DNA of 49,031 nucleotides from Reticulitermes lucifugus (GCA_026260175.1 JAKCWW010002808.1:4311-53341), one strand, 5' to 3'. Shown: positions 11,941 to 22,829, counted from the first letter of the stretch. Translations and numbers: made by a program. The notes: generated by a model from the letters alone, not told the origin.

Positions 11941-12139
11941 TAAGCCGCAGAGGAAAACAGGGCACGTATGTAGTGACATGAGCAAGATATAGTACTCTGA
12001 GAGCGAGAGTATAGGAAAGGTTGTCGCCTCCTTTTCTGCTGAAAATATTTTTTTAATGCCGTTTTCGTAAGATAGTTTGTCTCGCCCCCTCCAGGCAACT
12101 TCATCTACTATTGGTCCGGTGTCAAAGGCATGTCCTTTC

Positions 12140-12216
12140 TTGTATACGTGCCCTGTATTCCGCTCGGCTTTTCTTATACCCTGATGATGGACACAGAAAT
12201 TTCATATTCGAAATGA
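12140..12216 (+). ncRNA. Decayed hammerhead-like repeat
   Basis: CTGATGA at 12181-12187 and GAAA at 12210-12213 are preceded by ccgctcggcttttcttatac. The same leader (cgccgctttttcttatac) precedes the motif at 15503, so both belong to one repeat family. Stem II pairs poorly here. The core signature survives but activity is unlikely. Confidence 0.45.
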
Positions 12217-12387
12217 AATAGACATTCGAGATGAAATACAGCCTTGAGGGCCTAAAATATCAGTGTGTACAAACTTCTTGATCATTGGACTTCATGGGCT
12301 TCATCTTAATAAAATTAGACAGTGCAACTCACAAACTACACACCAACGAAATGCACTATATATTTTTTTTCACTTTTTATTCTTTAA

Positions 12388-12430
12388 CCCCTACATTTGT
12401 TTCAGCCCGTACAAGGCCATCTTCAGGGGG
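12388..12430 (-). ncRNA. Hammerhead ribozyme-like motif, left arm
   Basis: On the minus strand CTGAAGA is 12426-12420. Stem II is GGCCTT/CGGGCT-type with a short loop. GAA is 12403-12401, followed by ACAAATGT (stem III region), A as H17, then GGGG (12391-12388) pairing with CCCC (12430-12427) to form stem I. All core bases are intact. Confidence 0.65.
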
Positions 12431-12536
12431 CTCGTAGTCTACATTCACTTTACATCCATTGTTGTCTGCTATTATGTTTTGTATCACATATAGTCAAGTT
12501 TGACAACAATGGATGTAAAGTGAATGTAGACTACGA

Positions 12537-12578
12537 CCCCCTGAAGATGGCCTTGTAAGGGCTGAAACATATGTAGGG
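12537..12578 (+). ncRNA. Hammerhead ribozyme-like motif, right arm
   Basis: CCCC at 12537-12540 precedes CTGAAGA (12541-12547). Stem II GGCCTT-GTA-AGGGCT pairs over six positions including G-U pairs. GAA is 12564-12566, then the palindrome ACATATGT (12567-12574), A as H17 (12575), then GGG (12576-12578) pairing with CCC. The core is intact and the self-complementary stem III suggests dimer action. Confidence 0.7.
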
Positions 12579-13474
12579 ATTAAAGAATAAAAAGTGAAAA
12601 TATAGTGCATTTTGTTGGTGTGTAATTTGTGAGTTGTTAAAAAATGCACGGTGAAGATAATATAAAATTTAGACAGTGCAACATTTGTTCTTGTGTTTTG
12701 ATGTGAATGTCACCAAAATTAAAACAACACTGCGGAAGGATTTCTTTATTTTGATCCTCGTAGTGCCATCTGTCTACGATGAACTGCCCAAGTGTCGGCC
12801 TTGCTTGATTTTATGTCTTATACGTGAGACGGCTTCCAATTTTACGTTTGATTCATGGAGCAGGTTTCTGTGTCTGTGAGTATTGTCTCAGAACAAACGT
12901 TTCAAAGTATTCTGTTTCGACGGAAGCGCCGATAGCAATTGGAAAATTGCTCATTCTGGCATGAGAACAATGTGGGTCCAATTATATTAGATGTACTTCT
13001 ACATACATAGTCAAAGTGCCGCTACGGAAATTTAACAACATATTTCGTTATGCACGAGAATCTGGGTTATTTGAAACATCAGGAAACCTTTGGGGACATT
13101 GAAGCGGAATTTATATTGAAGCAAATACAAGTATAGGAAGTACTGTAATTGGTCTTCAGTGAACTGAACAAGTGAACAGATTAAGAACACGCTGGTACCC
13201 TTAGTGTAGGGAGCTCAGTTAAGTTTACTGTGAGTGAACTACGTATTTCGTCTCCAAATTAAATGATAGACGAAATGTTTATATCGGGAGGACTGTAGAT
13301 TGAGGGAGTTGAAGAATATTCTTGATTCGCATTTGGGAGGTCTGGGGTTGAAACTTGGCCCGAAGCGTGTAAGAATTTTCTCGTGGTTTTCCACAGTCCT
13401 ATCAGGAAGTTGCGGAAATGTACGTAGTTAGGCCACTATTAGGCCTACCTTCTTATATATCCTGTAAATTTTAC

Positions 13475-13746
13475 CCTAGAGCAGGCCATGAAAACCCAGA
13501 CGGTGATTAGATTTATAGCTGTAATCTTTCTTTAACCTCGGCACTAAATGGGGGTGTGTGGTCAATGGCACGCCCTGGCCGCTTTACCCCCGGGAAAGAG
13601 ACCCGGTACCCATTGCACAGGAGGCGGGTGGGCCCCAGGGCCGGTTTGGACGGGTACGGAAAATCTCGTCCCCACCGGGATTGTATCCCCGGGTCATCCA
13701 GCTCGTAACGGGTCGCTATACCGACTGCGCTATCTCTGCCCACACC
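13475..13746 (-). repeat. tRNA-derived SINE, subfamily A, near full length
   Basis: On the minus strand the copy starts with tgggcagagatagcgcagtc. The A box TAGCGCAGTCGG (13732-13721) is perfect to the pol III consensus. The B box GGATACAATCC (13688-13678) is mutated. The body has cggccctggggcccacccgc, tgggtaccgggtctctttcc, cgggggtaaagcggccaggg and agtgccgaggttaaagaaag. It ends near 13475 with a ccatggcctgctc-like tail, here tttcatggcctgctctaggg. Open frames across it on both strands (76-89 codons) are fortuitous. Confidence 0.9.
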
Positions 13747-13839
13747 TTACACACCCTGCGGAGTCAGTTATTCCCTAATCACCGTGTTATCAGACACTTT
13801 GTAACGAGGTCCTGCCGATGTCGTTAAACAATAAAAAAG

Positions 13840-14035
13840 TGAAAGTAAACAAAGTGTTGGGGAATAACTTTGCCTGAAGAAAGTGGAAGTAACAGGATGC
13901 TTGGAAAAACTGCATAAGGAAGAGCTTCAAAATTTTTACTCGTCTCAAAGTAGTATTCCGATGATCAAAGCGAGGAGGTGAGACATACGGTACAGATGGC
14001 ACGCATAGGACAAACACGCGTATAAAATTATAGAT
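13840..14035 (+). pseudogene. LINE reverse-transcriptase C-terminal remnant
   Basis: Plus-strand reading gives NKVLGNNFA near 13847, then KLHKEELQNFYSSQSSIPM followed by IKARR (13903-13972), then a decayed stretch with HARIGQT in another frame. This matches the conserved order NKVLRKIFGP, WRKLHNEELHNLYSS, IKSRRMRWAGHVARMG of insect non-LTR RT C-termini. A stop and frameshifts break it. It is the same family as 3140 (-) and 30968 (+). Confidence 0.8.
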
Positions 14036-14168
14036 TCAAAACCTGAAGGAAGAGACTAGTTTTGATACCTGGGTACAGATGAGAGCACAGTACATATCAC
14101 AATATGTTCTTAGAGGGACACATATACAGCCTGCCTCTCTATTTTATGTATTTTTAGTCCTGCATGCC

Positions 14169-14170
<2 letters not shown>

Positions 14171-14208
<38 letters not shown>
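14171..14208. repeat. (TAA)n microsatellite
   Basis: About 12 perfect TAA units. It lies on the 3' side of the minus-strand LINE fragment beginning at 14250 and may derive from its tail. Confidence 0.95.
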
Positions 14209-14210
<2 letters not shown>

Positions 14211-14249
14211 GCACGGTAAATTGTACTCACATGATAGCTGCAAACATGG

Positions 14250-14515
14250 TTTGTTTGAGGTATTCAATCATTACGTAGTCGATCTTAACGACAGGTCCAC
14301 AGATTTCCAAAGCGGGTTCTCCATGGAGTGCAATATAATGCTTTCTCTTTCAATTTCCAGTATATTCTCATTTCATTACGGTCATCCAGTAGCTGCTTGC
14401 GTCTTCTTCCTCGTGTTGCCATCACATCTATCCTATATTTCCTTCAATAACGTTTTTAGAAGACAGTTCCTACGCCAGATGTGACCAATCCATTTAGCCA
14501 TTTCAGCTGTGTGAT
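14250..14515 (-). pseudogene. LINE reverse-transcriptase C-terminal remnant (second family)
   Basis: Minus-strand reading gives KWIGHIWRRNCLLKTLLKE, then after a frame change TRGRRRKQLLDDRNE, YWKLKEKAL, CTPWRTRFGN. This corresponds to the LINE C-terminal block WIGHILRRNCLLKHVIEGK, GRRGRRRKQLLDDLKE, YWKLKEEALDRTLWRTRFGRGYGP. A stop and frameshift follow the first block. The plus-strand copy at 43550 is the same family. It is 5'-truncated and dead. Confidence 0.85.
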
Positions 14516-14519
14516 TGTA

Positions 14520-15415
14520 AATTTCCTGCATAAATGTGAAGACAAATAATAATAGCAATAATTTTATTTTTGTAAATATCTTATTACTTAATTACAGATT
14601 CTGTGCTTATTTAATTTGTTGCATGTAGTTTGAAAACAATATCTCCAAACAATTGCACATGCTAGTTCCCAATATTTATTAAAGTTCTCATGAAAGCGGA
14701 AGCCACAGAACCTATTCTCATGGCCGTCATCTTGTTGTTTTGTATTATACTTAATTATTAGTTAAAAATTCTTGCAATTTTTTAACTTCTGTTACTATAT
14801 ATATAATTTGAGGATTCTGGAGTGAGTAGCTCTAGTGACCGTCCCGTCTCAAAAATTCGCCCATCCGCCATGTTGTTACTACTTATTGTAGGAAACTAAA
14901 GAGTCAGGCTCTGAGTTTTATTCAGACGCGTCACATTCATATTAAGTTTCGTGAAAATGTATCGAAAGATTCGAAAATTTAAATGGGGACCCACAGAAGC
15001 CTACACACAGCCTGAAAGGTAAAAATGTAGAAGTTGAGACTGTATTTATGTGGCTCAGTATAGGGACCAGTGGCGAGCTCTGTGAACGAAGATGTGAAAC
15101 TTCGAGTTTTATGAGGGACGAGGGCTGTGTTCCCCAGCTGAGTGACTGTTAGGTATTCAAATAGGATTTGGTTACATAGTGTCTCCGTCAGAGGTGGGCA
15201 GTGTGGGTTAATATGTAAAATATATTGTGACGAGGCGAGACGAGACTTAGTTTTACAGCAATGCAGTTGAGTGACCCTATCACAGGCGCGAAACTTTGAC
15301 TGTTTCCTTTATTCTACGATGTGACGCTGCGTCACTGGGTAAACCGATTGCCCCGTGACGCTGCTTCATATCCCAATAGAACTGAATCCTCCATCAGGTC
15401 TGTTGTGTAAAGGCC
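14520..15415. other. Unannotated stretch
   Basis: A+T-rich to about 14820, then mixed composition. I see no gene or identifiable repeat. Confidence 0.5.
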
Positions 15416-15469
15416 TCGTCGTTCCTATTGGTCAAGTCAAACCCCGACACTAGCACTCCCCTGTATCCA

Positions 15470-15550
15470 TGCAACATTCCCTTCGCCGCTTTTTCTTATA
15501 CCCTAAAGATGGAGATAGGTGGTTTCTCCGAAATATTGTTACCTCTCTAC
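15470..15550 (+). ncRNA. Hammerhead-like repeat with mutated core
   Basis: CTAAAGA (15503-15509; one change from CTGAAGA) is followed by a perfect five-pair stem II (GGAGA ... TCTCC) and GAAA (15530-15533). It is preceded by cgccgctttttcttataccc, shared with the copy at 12140. The G5-to-A change should abolish cleavage. Confidence 0.5.
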
Positions 15551-15744
15551 CTACCAAACTTCACGTCGTCACAGCCCAGTGATACCAACGTGAGAACCAC
15601 AAATCTCACACTTATATTCATGTTTACGCAGAGGTATTATTTGTTCTTTGATTAGTCTGGATAGTTTCTGTTTCACCTACTTATCATTCCATATAAGTGC
15701 CAGTTCACTTGCTTTCCTTTATAGCATTCCGTGTAATTTTGGTT

Positions 15745-15790
15745 ACATTTCTGATGATGGCACTTAACCTGTGCCGAAATATGCTAGTAA
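15745..15790 (+). ncRNA. Hammerhead ribozyme-like motif
   Basis: CTGATGA (15751-15757), stem II GGCAC / GTGCC (perfect, seven-base loop, 15759-15775), then GAAA (15776-15779). The core is intact, but the stem III and stem I sequences that follow (tatgctagtaatt) do not pair convincingly. About 80 bp further on, gcactccgtgatgatg (15862 onward) loosely resembles the tail motif of the fold-back elements. Confidence 0.5.
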
Positions 15791-15799
15791 TTAATTGTT

Positions 15800-16852
15800 G
15801 ACCGAGACCGTTTGAATTGCTGTTCAGCTGAAGAATCACTCGCATGTTACATTTCATGTAAGCACTCCGTGATGATGCTCATGCCACACTACAAATAGTA
15901 TCTGTCGACACTGAGTTACACTTTTTGAGTTCATTGACTCGTAGAGTCGCGCATGCTGTTCCACTTAAATTTCATTTCATTAAACGTTACGTGGTTCTTA
16001 TCTACTACTACGAGTATGTTACGTTCTCAGAAATGTAAGCTAAATTTTTTATTTTTTGCAGGCTGATTTCGCAGGACAATAGAACCAACTCAGCAGCGAA
16101 GAAGTGTGTGAACTGAATAAATACAAGGTAATGTGTGCTGACATACTGCATTACATGCTTTTTACTATGAGGCGCTCAATGTTAATTGAGTAAGTGAAGT
16201 AACTTTACACTGCGTCGCCATTGTTAACAGATTTTAAAGATGAGAAGCGGCCCAATACATGGAATTACATTGTTGCCAGATGTCTATGGTTATGGTAGAG
16301 CTTCATTAGTGTGTGCTGTGTAAAAATTTGGAGAGCACATTAAAAAGACACTTTTCAGTGACTCAGACGTGGTGCTACATAGCAGTTGTTGTGTCACCGC
16401 CAAAGTTACCGCTACCGTAACCTTCGCGGGACACCGATACCCTTTGGCAGGCCCAGTAGGACGGGGGAGGGGGGAATTCAGGAGAGAGGGATCCCTATCT
16501 AAATGAGACGCTGCGAACTAGCTAATATGACTTTAATAAAACAATATGAAAGTAAAACAATAAAAATATAATGAAAAAGACAAGATTACTAATTGGCCCT
16601 AAAAAAAGATACTACAGGGGACGACCACAGTCCACCTAGGTTATAATCTATTTACTACCTCGTATATAACTATTTCCCTCTCTCTGGGACGGGGGGAGCC
16701 AGTCCGGGGCAGTGTTCAAAACAACCCAAAGAAACAAATTGAGAACAGGGAAAGAGTGAAAGACAAAAAAAAGAAAATAAAGACAGAAAAAAACCGGCAA
16801 ACACTCACGCTCTCGCCCAAATGGCACCGCCGATGTCGTCCAAGCCCCACGA
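15800..16852. other. Unannotated stretch; GC-richer near the gap
   Basis: No gene is seen. From about 16430 composition shifts to G-rich runs (gggggaggggg type) and A-rich runs just before the assembly gap. Confidence 0.5.
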
Positions 16853-16925
16853 NNNNNNNNNNNNNNNNNNNNNNNNNNNNNNNNNNNNNNNNNNNNNNNN
16901 NNNNNNNNNNNNNNNNNNNNNNNNN
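16853..16925. other. Assembly gap (73 N)
   Basis: An unbroken run of N. Open frames crossing it have no meaning. Confidence 0.99.
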
Positions 16926-17316
16926 AGCAGGTACAGGGAGAAAAATATAACAATGCGTGACCGGGTCCAGGTACTGCTGCCACCGGCCAACTCATTACCA
17001 TCCCCGTGCGGCTTCCCACCCCGCGCGATCCGCCACTAAGAGAAAGCTACCAGTGCGGCGGGCACAACACAGTTTAGGCGCAGTGAACCTCAAAATAAGT
17101 AAGGTATCTTATTTGATTAGATTGTTTTTGTTGTATGTCATAGTTTTTCGGAACGTCAGATGATTGAATATTTAAGAAATATGTCATAACAGACTTATAG
17201 AAAAATTAAAGGTAATATGATTTTTTTCATGCTTTGTGTTATTATCCCACTATCGATGATTATTGTTGATATATGGTGTATCGATATAGTTATCACTCAT
17301 GTCGAATATAGTTTTA

Positions 17317-17735
17317 CTAGTTGCAACCGTGCAAATAATTCGCGCGCAGAAACAATAAGACATTTAATAACAAATATTTATTTACGATATGAAAATCTAA
17401 AGCACTTTTGGATACACAGTGTTTGATGTTATCAATCTATCATTTTCTGTACATTGTCGATACCCTTCAATAATTACAAAAGCGGCCTTCTCAAATGAAC
17501 GGGTTTGCGAAAATGCCACATGCAGCTGGCCATGAGTGATAGTGGTGGGGCGAAAAGGCGATGGTAGATGTATTCCAACACGTTTAAGCCTCTGCCCTTG
17601 GACTTTAGTGATTTTCATAGCAAACGCGATTTTGATCTGAATTAGTCTTCTGCACGGAGAAGAGAATGGTAGGATTTGTTGAACGTAACTAAATCCTCCG
17701 TATAAGGACAGATTTTCTAAAGCTATTTCTATTCG
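17317..17735 (-). mobile_element. Helitron 3' end with helicase C-terminus
   Basis: The minus-strand open frame 17735-17397 ends a PIF1-like helicase. It reads QILPFSSP, then IAFAMKITKVQGQ, GIHLPSP, THGQLHVAFSQTRSFE, and closes with TVYPKVL and a stop. These correspond to LPF, AFAMTINKSQGQTF, VGI-LP, HGQLYVAFSRVRS and NVVYREVL of Helitron Rep/helicases. The motif KSQGQ is KVQGQ here, and the conserved arginine of motif VI (AFSRVRS) is Q. Eighty bases past the stop the minus strand reads cacggttgcaactag (ending 17317) followed by T. This resembles a Helitron CTAG terminus inserted before T, although the expected hairpin is weak. Upstream homology stops at an in-frame TAG (17738-17736). It is a fragment, inactive. 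Confidence 0.75.
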
Positions 17736-17763
17736 CTACTATGCAGTGATTGTGCTGCTACCA

Positions 17764-17814
17764 CCGGGAGCCACAGGAAGGTTACATATTTTAGGTACTT
17801 CCTGTGGCTTCCGG
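17764..17814. repeat. 17-bp inverted repeat (hairpin)
   Basis: ccgggagccacaggaag (17764-17780) and cttcctgtggcttccgg (17798-17814) pair at 16 of 17 positions over a 17-base loop. It lies just beyond the open part of the Helitron helicase fragment. It may mark an element junction or a terminal hairpin of another element. Confidence 0.7.
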
Positions 17815-18372
17815 TAGAGGCAAAACTATAAATTTTTAATTTTCGATTTTTGTTAAAACAATTTTTTAGATGGAATTAATGAAAACAAGGAGTCTGCCAT
17901 TGATGATGAAACATAAGCGTTTTAAAAATATCTGTATTTAAAAGGTCCATTTGGTAGTTAGTGGATCATTATGTCGCAAAAATACGTTACAATATTAATA
18001 TATAATGAGCTGTTGAGAATCATTTTATGACTTTATTCCAATTATTATTTAATTTCATTACGGTATTCCCAATTTTTTTCGCAATCCTATATGAATCAAT
18101 TTATGTAGCCTTTGTAAGACATAGGTATAATAAAGATATTAAGTTTAAAGCTAGCGATAAGCCTTATCAAGGAACGGTTTGCTGGATGATGGAACATTTA
18201 CGGCAATGCTGTAATAAAGAAGTTACTGAACAGTTAAATTTATATGGGACTTCTTTGTTTAATAAGATGTGGTTCAATTTCCACCGTCAGTAATGTCGGA
18301 TGTTTAGAAGAAAGTAGTAAGTTAATAATCAGTGTCGAAATGTTTTCTTCAATCGTCATGTAAATGAAAAAA

Positions 18373-18640
18373 TGCCTGACGAATGACAGGGTGCATTAGC
18401 GCGTGAATATGACTTTAATATTGTCATATGATGGGCTCATTTTATACCTCATGCATATAATGGGCTTGGTTTGTGGTGTGTGATGACTTCGTGATTTGTC
18501 ATGAATCAAGGAGTGCCTGATGAAAGACGAGGCGAATTATATCGTGAATATTACGTTAACCTCGCCAATTGATGGGCGAAATTACAATATAGCGGTTATG
18601 CAAATTGCGCTAAGTGAATGACCTTGTGATTGTTTAACGA
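18373..18640 (+). repeat. Diverged tandem duplication, about 141-bp unit
   Basis: Unit 1 starts tgcctgacgaatgacagggt (18373) and unit 2 tgcctgatgaaagacgaggc (18514). Both continue with a cgtgaatat block, gttaac/tttaat, then gatgggc, and end in gtgattt/gtgattg. No coding potential was recognised. Confidence 0.65.
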
Positions 18641-18714
18641 CGCTTCTTTAATTATTCAAGTGATTTCTATTATACATCTGAAGTTTGAGCTTCAGTTATA
18701 TTATGTTGAACAAG

Positions 18715-19235
18715 ACAGGCAACGCAGTATAAACGTAACATTGAGGCGCTTTCGTGTAACCATTGTTGCCGTGCAAAAGCAGTAAGTATTACATATTCTG
18801 AGCGGTGTTTGTAGCCTTAATTATACAGCATGCAATGCGCATGCGCCATATTGTATTGTCATCTGTGGCCTGTCTGGCTCTGCCATATTTTTCACATCAT
18901 CTCATAAACGGCACGACTTTCGGAAAAACGTTTTTGAACATAAAATGTGTGTTTTGAGTTTCTCTGCAACTTTGTCTAAAACATTTCTTATTATAAGAAG
19001 AAATGAGCGAGCCTTGTCATAAATGTACATAGGTGTTCATGTAACGTACCCCTTATTCTTTTCAGATTTTAATGAGACTTGAATTTTCTCGACAGATTTT
19101 TTAAAAATACTCTAGTATCAAATTTAATGACAATTAATCCAGCGGGATCTGAGTTGTTCCATGAAGACGGACAGACATGACGAAGCTAGTATTCGCATTT
19201 CGCAAATTTGCGAAAGCGCCTAAAAATTAATTCCA
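18715..19235 (+). repeat. Interspersed repeat R, copy 1 (about 500 bp)
   Basis: It aligns through its length with 47105-47640 in the same orientation. Shared landmarks are attgaggcg, gccgtg-aaaagcagtaagta, tgtagcctta, cagcatgcaa, gcatgcgc, tgtggcctgt, cattataagaaga-type, atgtacatag-tgttcatgta, cgacagattt and a terminal acggacagac plus atgacgaagcta. There is no open frame of note. The terminal gacggacagac block is frequent in insect genomes and suggests a decayed transposable element. Confidence 0.85.
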
Positions 19236-19239
19236 AGCC

Positions 19240-21060
19240 TCACAGAAAACGTTTTTTTTCTCCACTATGAAGATCAACCAGTTAATTCTGTTAGTGAAAT
19301 AGTCACTATTTATTAAGAGAATTATACGAAACACGTAACATGTACTTTGTGGTTACTCTGCACAGTGTTTTTTACTGCTAAATGATGTGGTCTACATAAT
19401 AACTGCTGTGTTTTAAGGGATTGCGTTAAAGTTGTTGTATAGAACAATAGACTGAATGGATACCAGCAGTGTAATAAGCTTATATGAGGAAAAAAGGTTA
19501 GAGACGTCTCTATAAACTACACTATGGAATGACTCAAGATCCAATATTTAACACTGACGCAAAATGTACGAGTGCCTTCTTTAAGAATGTGGATTAAATT
19601 AAAGCACGACGAAGGAAAGTACTATAAAACAGACATATGAGCTCAAGAAAAAACGGCTATAAAGAAAATATTTTTCGTTAACAATATTTTCTATATTTTT
19701 GTTTTGATTCTCACGTCAAAATAACATTTACCAACCGTATTTTCCAACGTCAGAACTAAAAATTGTTACCATACACTATTTACCCTAGACTTGTGTTTCC
19801 AAGAATATAGGAATAGTAGTTCCATATATGTTGAAAGCTTGCTACCGTCTTACTTGAAATACTGCGCCTGTATTCGACTGCAGACATGCTTCAGTAATTA
19901 GGACATTCCTCCGCTGTCGGCAGAAGCACGCGCCTACTCCTCGTTATCAGAGCAATACGACTGCACGCTTCACCTTTTAAAATTATGTACTCCATTCTTG
20001 GTAGGAAAATAAGAATACTCCTCGTTACTAGAGCTATCTGTCTCTATGATAAACCCTCATAATAAGTTTGGACATATGAAATTGAGTTTTCTTCCAATAA
20101 TGTTCCATTGAAATGTCTGTTATCGGAATTATTATCATCCTTCAAATTTATCCGTTACCGATGCGCTAGATATACGAATATGGTAGTTGGGTAAGTATCC
20201 CAGATGGCCACAATATGTCAGATGCTCCGCGTAGTTATGTCTCACTTTTAAAGAGTAAGAGTTAATATCTATTTAAAGGATGGAACTACAGTCTGTAGAT
20301 TTCTCAGAAATGTGGCTGTAGGTAGGAGGATATTAAAAGAAGAAAATAAAAAAGAAATTAAACCTCATTGATATGAATAAAGCAATTATATACCCAAGGA
20401 ATAGCACTCAATAGACACTATAAAATACGATGCAAATCCTCGAATTCAGTAAGAGAGCGGAATTAATTTGAAAGTGAAATTTTGACGTCGGACAGGAAGC
20501 TAGATGGTTCCCAGTGCCGGTTTGGACTGAGTGGAGACACAAGTTTTGCATGTTTCCAAGAATCCAGTCTCCGTCCTTGGGCAGGCCAACTCTAATCACA
20601 ATCGTGCACAAATGATTAGCCATTTTGACTCCACATGCAATATAAAGAAAGTGAAAATTGTGTGTCCTTAAGTAATATTCGATGTTAAAGTAAGTCACCC
20701 TCTCATTAAGAATGAAAATGGAGAGTAGAGAAGGAAATTAATATAACACACTTAAAGTCTTAAATTTTCTGTTTCAAGGGCCAGATTTGCAAAATTCCGT
20801 TTAAAATACTTCTTCACGAAAAGAATAAAATCTGAAACATTGAATTCAAGATATATTGAATGTTGAAAATCATGTCACGAGACTGAAACAGAAATTAACC
20901 TGATTGCTAAAGATATTAACATCGACAGCTTGAAATTTATGAAAACAATTATTTACAAAGTTATTTGCTACCTCAGAGTAAACACAGTCCGTGTAAAAAC
21001 CGTGTATAATTTGCAAAACAAACGGCGACTATTTCATATTGCTGTCACCATGCATTTTCA
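19240..21060. other. Unannotated stretch
   Basis: No gene is recognised. Two short phrases starting actcctcgtta (around 19936 and 20015) repeat loosely. The 96-codon minus frame at 20408-20698 has no family resemblance. Confidence 0.5.
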
Positions 21061-21062
21061 CT

Positions 21063-21144
21063 TAGTATTCAGTAACCAACAAATGCAAACTAATAAAACT
21101 ATAAAATAGTTTTAGTGTGTGCATTTGTTGGTTACTGAATACTA
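21063..21144. mobile_element. Small inverted-repeat element (MITE-like)
   Basis: tagtattcagtaaccaacaa plus atgca (21063-21087) is repeated perfectly inverted at 21120-21144, around a 32-base A+T-rich spacer. A third, direct copy of the 20-base terminal sequence lies at 21394-21413. Perfect inverted ends around a short A+T-rich core suggest an internally deleted DNA transposon. No duplicated target site is evident outside the arms. Confidence 0.65.
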
Positions 21145-21393
21145 GGCGACTACTTCATTAACAGCAATAACCATAGGACCTCTACAGTGGAGAAGCAACT
21201 TGTTTCCTGTGAGGTAGGAAATGGACCACTAAATATTAATCACTATTACACTAGGTCCTCTTTTCCCGATGTTTGTTCCACGGAGGTTTCTATTACGAAT
21301 TGTCTATCTGGACCGCGTTTCTGAACTCTTTTACTTAAATTTCGCCGTTAAGCGCTATCGCATTGCAGTTTACGGGCAAGTTAGTGTAGCTAA

Positions 21394-21413
21394 TAGTATT
21401 CAGTAACCAACAA
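21394..21413 (+). repeat. Solo copy of the MITE-like terminus
   Basis: Identical over 20 bases to the left arm at 21063, then diverges. It could be the remaining end of a longer element whose other end is at 21063 or 21144. Confidence 0.65.
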
Positions 21414-21419
21414 AGCAAT

Positions 21420-22500
21420 ATAAAATTTAGTATAGCTAATATTTGTCCAATTTCAGATTTTTACTGCGTTGATGTTAAATATTTTTAAGTCTTATGGGAT
21501 ACGATGCCATGTCGATTGTAATTAGTTACGGACTTTTGGAGGAACTTGCTGCCTTCATTTTCAGGGCATTCCAGGAAGAGTAGACTAATTAATTACTAGT
21601 GGACACAGCGTCATATTCCAAACGATTTTAATTTTATTGTGGTACTGGTTTATAGAACTTTCATAATTTTTAAATTTCTCGTTTACAAATCTTGAAAATT
21701 CTTGGACTAAGACAGTGAAATAAGTGAACCCCGAAAACACTAAACGTTTACAGCATACAAAAAAGTGGCTAAATAAGTGGTAACTACGTACCTAATTCTG
21801 TTAAAGACTTGTAAAATAAAGCGCATGGATGCAGTAAATGTGATGGCGAGGGCTATCATAAGGGGTTGCTTGTGTGGTTCACTGAGTTTAAAAGGTCGGG
21901 CGGACTGTTGTGTATGACATACAGATGAGTAAAGTTTGTGCACAGTAAATGGAGTGTGTCGCTGATGTCGTGGATAACAGCACCATCATAATCATGGTAA
22001 TTACTTCAAGAATTATAATGTTAGAAACGCATGATAAACTGATTACAGGAGTTTCTGACGTCAGGACCCTTTATTTAGTCCGCTCGTGTTAACTATCGAC
22101 AGCGTAATGGAAACACATCTGAATTATTGCAAAACTATGTGCATAAAGTTACGCTTGCCCAGTTGGTTATCCTGTTTGTCCAGCGTTAGGTCATCAGATT
22201 GTGATACGTGAATACAATCGAGGCTTCGGTGAAGGCAGTCATATTATTGGTGTCAACAGTTCTGTTGAATTATTCATCACTAAATTAGTTTGTTGATCAC
22301 ATACTGTATGCAGTCTTTGTACAGCATGAAATATTGTCCCGGGCCACGAGGATTGCTCAATCATCTTTGACGAGGAATGATTACGCAAATGAGAAGGTGG
22401 GTGGCCTTTCTGTGTGAGAAACAGAATAGGTAATTATCGCTGTTACTACGGCAGTCAACATCATTCGTAAATGTAGAAGTAGGCAAGTGTCGAACATTTT
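21420..22500. other. Unannotated stretch
   Basis: I see no gene or repeat here apart from short chance frames. Confidence 0.5.
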
Positions 22501-22506
22501 ACATTG

Positions 22507-22771
22507 TCGGTGGTGGTGGTGGTGATGGTGATGGTAGTGGTCGTGGTGGTAATGGTAGTGGTGGTGGTGGTGGTGGTGGTAGTGGTCGTGGTGGTGGTGA
22601 TGGTATGGTCGTGGTGGTAGTGATGGTGGTGGTGGTGGTGGTGGTGGTAGCGGTGGTGGTGGTGGCGGCGGCGGTGGTGGCGCCGGTGACAATGGTGACG
22701 GTTGTGATGGTGCGGGTCGTAGTGGTGGAGACCTGGTGGTGACGGTAATGGTGATGGTAGCAGTAGGCGTG

Positions 22772-22829
<58 letters not shown>

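Larger units (their letters stand above)
12311..12682 (+). mobile_element. Fold-back hammerhead element (Penelope/retrozyme-like, inferred)
   Basis: Inverted arms 12325-12466 and 12502-12637 pair closely across a 35-base spacer (12467-12501). Each arm carries a complete hammerhead-like core pointing outward. To the right of the right arm lies a one-sided tail containing tgcacggtga (12645-12654). The whole is flanked by near-identical direct repeats, aaaattagacagtgcaac (12311-12328) and its copy with one extra T (12664-12682), which look like a target-site duplication. The tail motif recurs at 23860 and, as tgtacggtga, at 30706. No protein is encoded. The combination of outward hammerheads, inverted terminal-type repeats, a one-sided tail and a long variable duplication fits what is known of Penelope-like elements. 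The family assignment is inference. Confidence 0.7.

Noticed and set aside
13300..13420. tRNA-like phrase gcatttgggaggtctggggt
   Set aside because: The B box is poor (GGTTGAAACTT) and no body shared with another copy was found. It might be an old SINE but is unsupported.
16648..17039. Several frames spanning the N gap
   Set aside because: The residues across the gap are unknown and the frames exist only because N cannot contain a stop.
18027..18293. 88-codon frame with a hydrophobic N-terminus (NFITVFPIFFAILYESIYV)
   Set aside because: It could be read as a membrane segment, but A+T-rich DNA gives F/I/L-rich frames by chance. No family is recognised and the length is unremarkable.
18514..18560. 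CTGATGA inside the second tandem unit
   Set aside because: The sequence that follows has no stem II, and its GAA lies in an unpaired context. The other unit reads CTGACGA with no fold either.
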